In this document: positions 7,673 to 13,595 of the stretch, in pieces
Layout: each line of letters starts with the position of its first letter
Numbering within the stretch: position 1 is the first letter of the stretch
From: JAJDIA01 sp031555145
GTDB taxonomy: Bacteria; Bacteroidota; Bacteroidia; Bacteroidales; Tannerellaceae
Reading direction: 5' to 3'
DNA: 13,595 nt
NCBI GenBank assembly: GCA_031555145.1
Contig: JAVBUR010000070.1
Location: 1-13,595, forward strand
The notes under the pieces: generated by a model
What the model saw: the letters and a program-made list of their open reading frames with translations, nothing else
Told to the model about the DNA's origin: nothing
The model's database searches: none
Program-made: the position numbers and the translations under genes

Positions 7673-9082
7673 ATGAAGAAGTTCGCGAAGAAGCAATGGA
7701 TCAAGTTCGGTATTGCCGCCGTGTTATACAGTCTGTTCGCACTTTGGATGCAGAATGCCTGGTTACTCCTCGGCCTCATCGTGCTGGTAGATATATACCT
7801 CACCAAATTCATTCCCTGGGGAGGCTGGAAGAAATCGAAGAATCCGGCTGTGCGGAACGTGCTCGAATGGGTAGACGATATCCTGTTTGCCTTGATAGCA
7901 GTGTACCTGATCAACCTGTTCGTGTTCCAGAACTACCAGATCCCCAGTTCGTCGCTTGAGAAGTCGCTGCTGGTGGGCGACTACCTGTTTGTGAGCAAAC
8001 TGAGCTATGGTCCCCGCGTGCCGAATACCCCGATTTCCTTCCCGTTGGTACAGAATACGTTCCCGATCCTCGACTGCAAGTCATACCTCGACTGGCCTGA
8101 ATGGGGATACAAACGTGTGGCCGGCCTCGGTAAGGTAAAGCGAAACGATATCGTGGTGTTCAACTTCCCCGCCGGCGACACGGTGGCGCTGAAGGTGCAG
8201 AACCCGGACTATTACCAACTCGTCCAACAATATGGGCGCGAAGGCATCCGGCTGAACAAAGCCACCTTTGGCGATGTGATCTATCGCCCGGTCGATAAGC
8301 GCGAGAACTACGTGAAACGTTGTATCGGTATGCCCGGAGACATGCTGGAAGTACGCGACAACCAGGTATATCTCAATGGAAAAGCCGCCGAAAATCCGGA
8401 GAATATGCAGTTCGGTTATCTGGTGGAAGTCAGTTCTCCGTTTTCGGAAGAACAATTCCGCCTGCTGAACGTGAGCAAGGGCGAAGATCGTATGATTGTT
8501 TCCTCCGGAGGTACGGATGAAACCGGCCTGTCGGCTTTCCTCGGATTCCCGGCGGATGCGAACGGCAATTATAACATGATCTATAGGCTGCCACTCACGC
8601 AAAAAGCGTTGGAAGTGGCGCGCAAACTCCCCAACGTACGGAACGTAGTGATAGAGCCTGACAAACTGTATGGCGGTGGTATCTTCTACCCGGCAGACTA
8701 TCAGACCGGATGGACACGCGACAATTACGGCCCCATCTGGATACCGAACAAAGGGGCTACCATCGAACTGACGGAACGTAACCTGGGCCTTTACCATCGC
8801 TGCATCAAGAACTACGAGAACAATACCCTGGAAGTGAAGGATGGAACCGTCTTCATCAACGGACAGCCGGCTACCTCCTATACCTTCCAATACGATTACT
8901 ACTGGATGATGGGCGACAACCGCCACCGCAGCGCCGACAGCCGCTCGTGGGGCTTCGTGCCCGAAGACCATGTAGTGGGCAAACCGATCCTGATCTGGCT
9001 CTCGCTGGATAAAGACCGCAGCCTGTTTGACGGAGGTATCCGCTGGGGACGTATGTTCCGCATGGTGCACGGGGGTGAATAA
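7673..9082 (+). CDS. lepB: Signal peptidase I, long Bacteroidota form
   Basis: LepB is the membrane serine protease that removes signal peptides from exported proteins on the outer face of the inner membrane. Catalytic Ser94 lies in QIPSSSLEKSLLVGDYLFV (89-107), where Leu95 replaces the usual Met. Catalytic Lys215 lies in NYVKRCIGMPGD (212-223). The last conserved box is GDNRHRSADSRSWGFVP (414-430). Hydrophobic stretches at about 12-26, 29-43 and 67-86 suggest two or three membrane helices before the catalytic domain. At 469 residues it is much longer than the E. coli enzyme (324), mainly because of about 160 residues inserted between the Lys box and the GDNR box (about 240-400). I recall such insertions as common in Bacteroidota LepB. 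The gene is 20 bp after dapB and 18 bp before the wbqC-like gene. Family and catalytic residues are certain. Confidence 0.96.
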   Translation: MKKFAKKQWIKFGIAAVLYSLFALWMQNAWLLLGLIVLVDIYLTKFIPWGGWKKSKNPAVRNVLEWVDDILFALIAVYLINLFVFQNYQIPSSSLEKSLLVGDYLFVSKLSYGPRVPNTPISFPLVQNTFPILDCKSYLDWPEWGYKRVAGLGKVKRNDIVVFNFPAGDTVALKVQNPDYYQLVQQYGREGIRLNKATFGDVIYRPVDKRENYVKRCIGMPGDMLEVRDNQVYLNGKAAENPENMQFGYLVEVSSPFSEEQFRLLNVSKGEDRMIVSSGGTDETGLSAFLGFPADANGNYNMIYRLPLTQKALEVARKLPNVRNVVIEPDKLYGGGIFYPADYQTGWTRDNYGPIWIPNKGATIELTERNLGLYHRCIKNYENNTLEVKDGTVFINGQPATSYTFQYDYYWMMGDNRHRSADSRSWGFVPEDHVVGKPILIWLSLDKDRSLFDGGIRWGRMFRMVHGGE

Positions 9083-9100
9083 CGAACCACCCCTCTGCTG

Positions 9101-9730
9101 ATGCAACCCGCCACCCTATCCACCGCCTATCTGGCGCCGGTGCAGTATTATTGCAAGCTCTTCCAATACCCGAAAGTGCGGATCGAGACGTGCGAGAACT
9201 TCCTCAAACAGACCTACCGCAACCGCTGCACCATCGCCACGGCCAACGGGCCGTTGTCGCTCTCGGTGCCCATTGTCAAGCCCGATACGCTGAAGTGCCT
9301 GACCAAGGATATCCGTATCTCCGACCACGGCAACTGGCGACACCTGCACTGGAACGCCCTGGTGTCGGCCTACCACATGAGCCCGTTCTTCCTGTATTAT
9401 GCCGATGACTTCGCCCCGCTCTACGAACAGAAATACACCTTCCTCTTCGACTATAACGAAGCCTTGCGCACACTCGTCTGCGGCCTGCTCGACCTATCGG
9501 TCACCGTCAGCTATACCGACAGCTACGAGCCCACCGTTGCAAACGACTTCCGCGAAGCCATCCGCCCCAAACACGAGGGCGAGGATGAATCGTTTCATCC
9601 CCGCCCCTATTATCAGGTATTTCAGGATCGTTACGGCTTCCTGCCCAACCTGAGTATCGTCGACCTGCTGTTCAATATGGGTCCCGAAGGCCTGTTGGTG
9701 ATCCGCGATTCAATTACTCATCCGCTTTAG
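9101..9730 (+). CDS. WbqC-like family protein
   Basis: A 209-residue soluble protein of the WbqC-like family, whose founding members sit in O-antigen or polysaccharide gene clusters and whose reaction is not established. The family's marks are visible: STAYLAPVQYYCKL near the N-terminus, NFLKQTYRNRCTIATANG (33-50) followed by LSLSVPI, then HWNALVSAYHMSPFFLYYADD (83-103), and LPNLSIVDLLFNMGPEG close to the end. There is no signal peptide or membrane helix. It starts 18 bp after lepB and is probably co-transcribed with dapB and lepB, a grouping I recall from other Bacteroidetes. Here it is far from any polysaccharide cluster, so it may have a housekeeping role. Its last 21 bp overlap the 3' end of pntB on the other strand. 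Confidence 0.88.
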   Translation: MQPATLSTAYLAPVQYYCKLFQYPKVRIETCENFLKQTYRNRCTIATANGPLSLSVPIVKPDTLKCLTKDIRISDHGNWRHLHWNALVSAYHMSPFFLYYADDFAPLYEQKYTFLFDYNEALRTLVCGLLDLSVTVSYTDSYEPTVANDFREAIRPKHEGEDESFHPRPYYQVFQDRYGFLPNLSIVDLLFNMGPEGLLVIRDSITHPL

Positions 9731-11767
9731 TAGTTCGGACAAGGAAGCTTTGGCATCGCCCAGCATCAGGGTGACCCTGTCTTTCATTTCATACAGGGGG
9801 TTCGGCACACCGGCATAGCCCGGATTCATATCGAAGTTACAGATGATGATATGGGTAGCCTGATCCACGTTCAGCACAGGCATACCGTAGATAGGCGTAC
9901 CGACGGCATCACGGGCGGCAGGGTTCAGTACGTCGTTCGCACCGATGACTACCACTACGTCGGCATCGGCGAATTCATCGTTGATACGGTCCATTTCATA
10001 CAACTGGTCGTAGGCGACATCGGCTTCGGCGAGTAGCACATTCATGTGTCCCGGCATACGGCCGGCCACCGGGTGGATAGCATACTTCACTTCCGTGCCC
10101 TGCGCCTCCAACTTGTCGGCAAGCTGACGTACCTGGTGTTGCGCCTGTGCCAACGCCATACCATAGCCCGGGACGATAATCGCCCGTTGGGCGGTTCGCA
10201 GGATATGGCCGGTATCGAGGGAGGTATCTGCGGTAGTTGCCTCGGATGTATCTGAAGTCGTATCTGTTGCTGTAGCCGACGGCGCTTCCGTACGATCCAT
10301 TTCCTGCATCACACGGGCAAGCGATTCTTTGGCATCGCCCAGCAGCAGGGTCACCTTCTCCTTCATTTCATACAGGGGGTTCGGCACACCGGCATAACCC
10401 GGCTTCAGGTCGAAGTTGCAGATGATGGTGTGTTTGGTCTGATCCACATTCAACACAGGCATACCGTAGATCGGTGTACCGACAGCATCACGGGCAGCAG
10501 GGTTCAGCACGTCGTTCGCACCGATAACGATCGCTACGTCTGTATCGGCAAACTCGTCGTTGACGCTGTCCATCTCATACAGTTGGTCGTAAGCGACGTC
10601 GGCTTCGGCCAGTAGCACATTCATATGCCCCGGCATGCGGCCGGCGACGGGATGGATGGCGTATTTCACTTCCGTTCCCTGTGCTTCGAGTTTATCGGCA
10701 AGCTGGCGTACCTGATGTTGTGCCTGTGCCAGCGCCATCCCATAACCGGGGACGATAATCGCCCGCCGGGCCGTTTGCAGGATCGTGGCTAACGAGGCTT
10801 CTTTATTGGAGGATACTTCGACAGGTATTTCTTGCGAGGTTGACTCTTCGGCTTCCTTTACCGGAATTACCGGAGTGGGTTCTGTAGTCGAAGCAGGACT
10901 TGACCCGGTAACCGGCGACGCTTCTACAGATGTCTTTCCGGTCAGGATCACCATCAGGCTGCGGTTCATCGCCCGGCACATGATCTGTGTCAGTAGTAAG
11001 CCCGACGATCCGACAATTCCCCCAATCGATACCACCAGCAAGTCGCCGATAGCCATACCGGCAATCGCTGCTGCAATCCCCGCAAGGGAAGTAAGCAGCG
11101 AGATGGTGATCGGCATATCCGCCCCACCTACCCGGATCGCAAACGCATATCCGAACAGCGAACCGGCCACTACACCCAACGCCAAGATAAAGGATGTATC
11201 CGATACGATACCGAAGTCTTTCCCGATAAAGAAGGAAAAAACCACAGCTGCCAAAGAGGCGACAATCAGCACCATCGTGATCCATTCATGATGCTTCCAG
11301 ACGACCGGTTTCTGCGGAAGCAGCCGGTGCAGCTTACCCGCCGCCACCATACTGCCTACGAACGTGACCATCCCGACCACCACCGCCAGCGTAGCTGTCA
11401 CATTGACAAACACCGGGTAGTCAGACACCTTCACCCCGATCTGTACCAACGTCAATGCGCCCACCAGTGCGCCGGCCAAACCACCCAAGCCGTTCAGCAT
11501 CGCCACCGTCTGGGGCATCTGCATCATCTGTACCTTATAGGCCAGGTAGGCACCGATCAGGCTACCGACCAGGATAAAGGCATAAATCGCAGTCACCTCA
11601 AAGATCCCGTAATATACTAATGTAACCACACATCCCGCCAGAAGGCAGAACGAAAGCAACCCGTTACCCCGGACGGCGGTCGTCACCTTGCTCATCATCG
11701 CTATTCCCCAGAGGGAGAGCAGCGAGAGGATGGCGCACACGATATAATACACTGTTTCCGTCATCAT
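9710..11767 (-). CDS. pntB: Transhydrogenase beta subunit PntB with duplicated dIII domain
   Basis: PntB is the beta subunit of the proton-translocating nicotinamide nucleotide transhydrogenase. It supplies most of the membrane domain (dII) and the NADP(H)-binding domain (dIII). Residues 1-275 are a multi-helix membrane region with family motifs such as PQTVAMLNGLGGLAGALVG and GGADMPITISLLTSLAG. A linker rich in Ser, Thr, Pro and Glu (277-325) leads to dIII copy 1 (329-488): PGYGMALAQAQ, HPVAGRMPGHMNVLLAEA, GANDVLNPAA and GYAGVPNPLY. A second linker (491-520) leads to dIII copy 2 (522-681) with all the same motifs. The 685 residues compare with about 460-490 in relatives. Both copies read NFD where E. 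coli has the NADP-binding Lys-Arg-Ser. The start overlaps the pntAB stop as ATGA; a second ATG one codon on is equally possible. Family call is certain; the double dIII is read directly. Confidence 0.96.
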   Translation of the reverse strand: MMTETVYYIVCAILSLLSLWGIAMMSKVTTAVRGNGLLSFCLLAGCVVTLVYYGIFEVTAIYAFILVGSLIGAYLAYKVQMMQMPQTVAMLNGLGGLAGALVGALTLVQIGVKVSDYPVFVNVTATLAVVVGMVTFVGSMVAAGKLHRLLPQKPVVWKHHEWITMVLIVASLAAVVFSFFIGKDFGIVSDTSFILALGVVAGSLFGYAFAIRVGGADMPITISLLTSLAGIAAAIAGMAIGDLLVVSIGGIVGSSGLLLTQIMCRAMNRSLMVILTGKTSVEASPVTGSSPASTTEPTPVIPVKEAEESTSQEIPVEVSSNKEASLATILQTARRAIIVPGYGMALAQAQHQVRQLADKLEAQGTEVKYAIHPVAGRMPGHMNVLLAEADVAYDQLYEMDSVNDEFADTDVAIVIGANDVLNPAARDAVGTPIYGMPVLNVDQTKHTIICNFDLKPGYAGVPNPLYEMKEKVTLLLGDAKESLARVMQEMDRTEAPSATATDTTSDTSEATTADTSLDTGHILRTAQRAIIVPGYGMALAQAQHQVRQLADKLEAQGTEVKYAIHPVAGRMPGHMNVLLAEADVAYDQLYEMDRINDEFADADVVVVIGANDVLNPAARDAVGTPIYGMPVLNVDQATHIIICNFDMNPGYAGVPNPLYEMKDRVTLMLGDAKASLSELLKRMSN
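9725..10204 (-). repeat. dIII copy 2 of pntB (residues 522-681)
   Basis: This is the second, C-terminal unit of a 480-bp in-frame tandem repeat, offset by 579 bp (193 codons) from copy 1. At protein level about 138 of 160 positions match. Roughly the first 70 residues are nearly identical and the last 10 most divergent. Confidence 0.95.
10304..10783 (-). repeat. dIII copy 1 of pntB (residues 329-488)
   Basis: This is the first unit of the in-frame repeat. Against copy 2, a run of about 150 bp encoding the PGYG to MNVL stretch carries about 23 nucleotide differences and no amino-acid change, by manual alignment. The two units are separated by a 99-bp linker rich in Thr, Ser, Asp and Ala codons. 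Confidence 0.95.
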
Positions 11768-12075
11768 TGCTCCGTCTTCTTTTTCTTGGGATTAAACATC
11801 TTCAGCATCCGGTGCGTTACGCCAAACCCGGCCACGACATTGACCGTAGCCAGAACGATCGCCAAACCGCCTACCACCTGCCCGATCAGCAGACCGGCGC
11901 CGCCAGCCTGGTACGAATACCCGACCGTGATCACGGCGCCCAACAGACAGACGCCCGCCAGGGCATTCATCCCCGTCATCAGCGGCGTATGCAACAGGCT
12001 CGGTACATTCTTGATAATCAAATAGCCCACAATGGATGATACGGCAAAGATCAGTATCAGATAAATCGGATTCAT
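11764..12075 (-). CDS. pntAB: Transhydrogenase alpha-2 subunit (membrane part)
   Basis: This 103-residue protein is the small membrane subunit of the three-subunit transhydrogenase, equal to the C-terminal part of E. coli PntA. Three hydrophobic helices are visible: about 3-21, 36-54 and 60-84. Between the first two lies the family signature VPSLLHTPLMTGMNAL (24-39). The C-terminus is cytoplasmic and Lys-rich (NPKKKKTEQ). It forms part of the dII proton channel with PntB. Many three-subunit enzymes carry a His a little after this signature (NAIHG); here the same place reads NALAG. The gene begins 7 bp after pntAA and its stop overlaps the pntB start (ATGA), so translation is probably coupled. 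The split into separate alpha-1 and alpha-2 proteins matches the Rhodospirillum rubrum arrangement. Confidence 0.94.
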   Translation of the reverse strand: MNPIYLILIFAVSSIVGYLIIKNVPSLLHTPLMTGMNALAGVCLLGAVITVGYSYQAGGAGLLIGQVVGGLAIVLATVNVVAGFGVTHRMLKMFNPKKKKTEQ

Positions 12076-12082
12076 GGGTGTG

Positions 12083-13243
12083 TCAGTGTTTGTTCATGGC
12101 TTCCAACGCCCCGGTATGTACTACTTTGCCATCGATGGATACGAGGATCGATTGTACGATCTCGTCCGACATATCGAGGGTGATCCGTCCGTCTTTCGTC
12201 AGATAGGTCACCAGGTTATAGACGTTGTTGGAGAACATCCAGGTCGAACTGGTCGGCAGCATACCCGGGATATTCTTGATGCCGATCAGGGTGACGCCAT
12301 GCTTCACTTCGGTCGTTCCCGACGGGGTGATGGCACAGTTACCGCCCTGGTCGATAGAGATATCCACGATGACCGAGCCGTGGCGCATCTCTTTCACCAT
12401 CTCTTCGGTGATCAGCACCGGAGCGATCTTGCCCGGCACCAATGCGCTGAGGAAGATGATGTCCATATCTTTGATTACTTCACGCAACTTCGTACGTTCC
12501 TTCTCTAACCATTCTTCCGACAGTTCGTTGGCATAACCACCGGTGGCGATGGCCAGTTCGGCGGGTACACCGGTGTCGATCACCTTGGCGCCGAGGCTTT
12601 GTGCCTGTTCAAGGGCAGCAGGACGGATATCGGTCGCATACGTGATCGCTCCCAACCGTTTGGCGGTAGCCAATGCCTGCAAGCCGCCCACACCGACGCC
12701 AATTACCAGCGCCTTCGCCGGTTGCACGGAACCAACGGCGGTAAACAAGGGAGGAACGAACTTCGGCATCGCATTCGTTGCCAGCAGGATTCCTTTGTAG
12801 CCGGCGCAGGTGCTCATCGATGTCAATGCGTCCATATTCTGCGCCCGGGAAATACGGGGAACGCCGTCGAGCGTCAGACTGATCACACCCTTGGCAGCCA
12901 GCTGCCGCACCATCTCATGGTTCACCGGAGAAGCCGGATGGATAAAGGTAATCAGGTATTGCCCGGCATGCATCAGATCGACTTCATGCGTATCGAGGGT
13001 GGTATTAAACTGAGGCTCTTTCACCTTCAGAATCAGTTCGGCCTTCTCAAACAACTCCTTCACCGAAGTCATCATCTGCGCACCCGCCTGGATGTATTCT
13101 TCATCGAAGTAGAAAGACCCTTCTCCTGCTTTTTGTTCCACTAAAACGGTGGCGCCACCTGCGACGTACTTCTTTACAATCTCCGGACTGGCAGCCACGC
13201 GCGCCTCGCCTGGCATAATCTCTTTAGGAATTCCAATAATCAT
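12083..13243 (-). CDS. pntAA: Transhydrogenase alpha-1 subunit, NAD(H)-binding dI
   Basis: This 386-residue soluble protein is the NAD(H)-binding domain (dI) of the transhydrogenase. It exchanges hydride with the nucleotide on dIII at the cytoplasmic face. It opens with IGIPKE, like alanine dehydrogenase relatives, and has EARVAASP at 13-20. The loop PRISRAQNMDALTS (129-142) contains Arg130, Gln135 and Asp138, matching the Arg-Gln-Asp triad that positions the nicotinamides in R. rubrum dI. The Rossmann motif GVGVGGLQALATAKRLGA starts at 182 and Asp205 follows in the place of the ribose-binding acid. The C-terminal block GVTLIGIKNIPGMLPTSSTW is typical. It ends before the membrane part, which is encoded next (7 bp away). 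It is the first gene of the operon. ATG at 13243 fits the family N-terminus. Confidence 0.96.
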   Translation of the reverse strand: MIIGIPKEIMPGEARVAASPEIVKKYVAGGATVLVEQKAGEGSFYFDEEYIQAGAQMMTSVKELFEKAELILKVKEPQFNTTLDTHEVDLMHAGQYLITFIHPASPVNHEMVRQLAAKGVISLTLDGVPRISRAQNMDALTSMSTCAGYKGILLATNAMPKFVPPLFTAVGSVQPAKALVIGVGVGGLQALATAKRLGAITYATDIRPAALEQAQSLGAKVIDTGVPAELAIATGGYANELSEEWLEKERTKLREVIKDMDIIFLSALVPGKIAPVLITEEMVKEMRHGSVIVDISIDQGGNCAITPSGTTEVKHGVTLIGIKNIPGMLPTSSTWMFSNNVYNLVTYLTKDGRITLDMSDEIVQSILVSIDGKVVHTGALEAMNKH

Positions 13244-13335
13244 AATGTTAGTATTTTTAAGAGGTTCACATTGATTTCAAGACATCACACAACCGTATTC
13301 GCGTATTCCTTCTGCATATCGGTTACAAATTGCTC

Positions 13336-13343
13336 CAAATGTA
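13336..13343 (-). promoter_or_regulatory. Possible -7 element for the pnt operon
   Basis: On the minus strand this reads TACATTTG, matching TAnnTTTG, 92 bp before the pntAA start. No -33 TTTG lies at the right distance. The direct repeats TTACAAAT and TAACAAAT (13323 and 13345, 22 bp apart) flank it. This is a weak call. Confidence 0.28.
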
Positions 13344-13445
13344 GTAACAAATCCAATACCTGATACCTTTCCGGTTTTATTTCTTTTGGAGCCCAAAGAA
13401 TAAAGCGTTGAGATCTTCAGATTCAATAAGTTGAAGGTGGCGGAC

Positions 13446-13469
13446 ATTCAAATGCAACGATATTTGAAT
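13446..13469. repeat. Perfect 8-bp inverted repeat
   Basis: ATTCAAAT and ATTTGAAT are perfect reverse complements separated by 8 bp (GCAACGAT). This could be an operator-type dyad or a hairpin upstream of the pnt operon. It is not followed by a T run on either strand, so it is not an obvious terminator. Confidence 0.5.
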
Positions 13470-13595
13470 CTTTTGCTGGTGTGTTTTGGCATCCAACTCA
13501 TCCTCAGGAGCGTAGCGACGTTTCCCCTCTTGAGCTACTCTCTATACACATCTTTTGACTAGCTTTAGAGTGCATGCCCCGTCAGGGGTATCGTG

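Larger units (their letters stand above)
13244..13595. other. A+T-rich, hairpin-rich stretch upstream of pntAA, no convincing gene
   Basis: About 41% G+C over 13261-13560 by hand count, clearly below the neighbouring genes. It holds several inverted repeats: an imperfect 20-bp palindrome at 13381-13400, a perfect 8-bp pair at 13446-13453/13462-13469, an 8-bp pair with one wobble at 13503-13510/13527-13534, and ATGCCCC/GGGGTAT around a GTCA loop at 13574-13591. On the minus strand two reading frames stay open through much of 13277-13447. One has an ATG and gives 56 residues (13277-13447). The other lacks a start and encodes 43 residues. Neither resembles a family I know. The stretch must contain the pntAA leader, and may hold a decayed gene or dispersed element. 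Confidence 0.6.

Noticed and set aside
8081..9106. 341-residue open frame antisense to lepB
   Set aside because: It is opposite the catalytic domain of an intact signal peptidase and shows no recognisable domain. Explained as a shadow of biased codon use.
10430..10615. Similar plus-strand small frames at 9851-10036 and 10430-10615, looking like a repeated small gene
   Set aside because: They are the antisense images of the two dIII copies of pntB, so their similarity is explained by the domain duplication.
12599..13144. 181-residue open frame antisense to pntAA
   Set aside because: The pntAA frame contains all expected motifs through this stretch; the antisense product has no signal, domain or sensible start context.
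13277..13447. 56-residue minus-strand open frame with an ATG as a real small gene
   Set aside because: Not called as a gene: no ribosome-binding or promoter support, no known family, and another frame through the same DNA looks at least as protein-like. Kept as part of the intergenic entry and a finding.
13574..13591. Hairpin ATGCCCC-GTCA-GGGGTAT as a terminator of a gene beyond the right edge
   Set aside because: The stem includes a wobble pair and no T-rich tail follows on either strand within the window; no adjoining gene is visible.

Overview
The window looks like chromosomal DNA from a member of the Bacteroidota, most likely order Bacteroidales. It encodes type IX secretion proteins of the GldM/GldN (PorM/PorN) type. 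Its signal peptidase I is of the long Bacteroidota type. It carries DUF2851, DUF3108 and Ig-like lipoprotein families that I associate with this phylum. Several gene starts are preceded by the phylum's -7 promoter element TAnnTTTG, and Shine-Dalgarno sequences are weak or absent. Placement near Parabacteroides/Tannerella/Porphyromonas is a guess from gene content only. Coding DNA looks just above 50% G+C by eye.

Layout. (1) 16-2677, plus strand: gldM and gldN, the tail of a type IX secretion operon whose earlier genes lie to the left. (2) 2705-5456, minus strand: an Ig-like lipoprotein gene followed by a DUF3108 gene that starts inside it. (3) 5558-6832, minus strand: a DUF2851 gene, divergent from (4) 6936-9730, plus strand: dapB, lepB and a wbqC-like gene, closely spaced as one operon. 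(5) 9710-13243, minus strand: a three-subunit proton-translocating transhydrogenase operon, pntAA-pntAB-pntB, whose end overlaps the end of the wbqC-like gene. (6) 13244-13595: about 350 bp of A+T-rich, hairpin-rich DNA upstream of pntAA with no convincing gene.

The standout is PntB. It is 685 residues long because its C-terminal nucleotide-binding domain (dIII) is present twice in tandem, joined by Ser/Thr-rich linkers. The two copies are about 86% identical in protein, yet their DNA differs at many synonymous sites. This suggests an established duplication with both copies under selection. In both copies the loop that binds the 2'-phosphate of NADP(H) in E. coli (Lys-Arg-Ser) reads Asn-Phe-Asp, so cofactor preference needs testing. 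I inferred families by reading the protein sequences and comparing with remembered relatives; no search was run.
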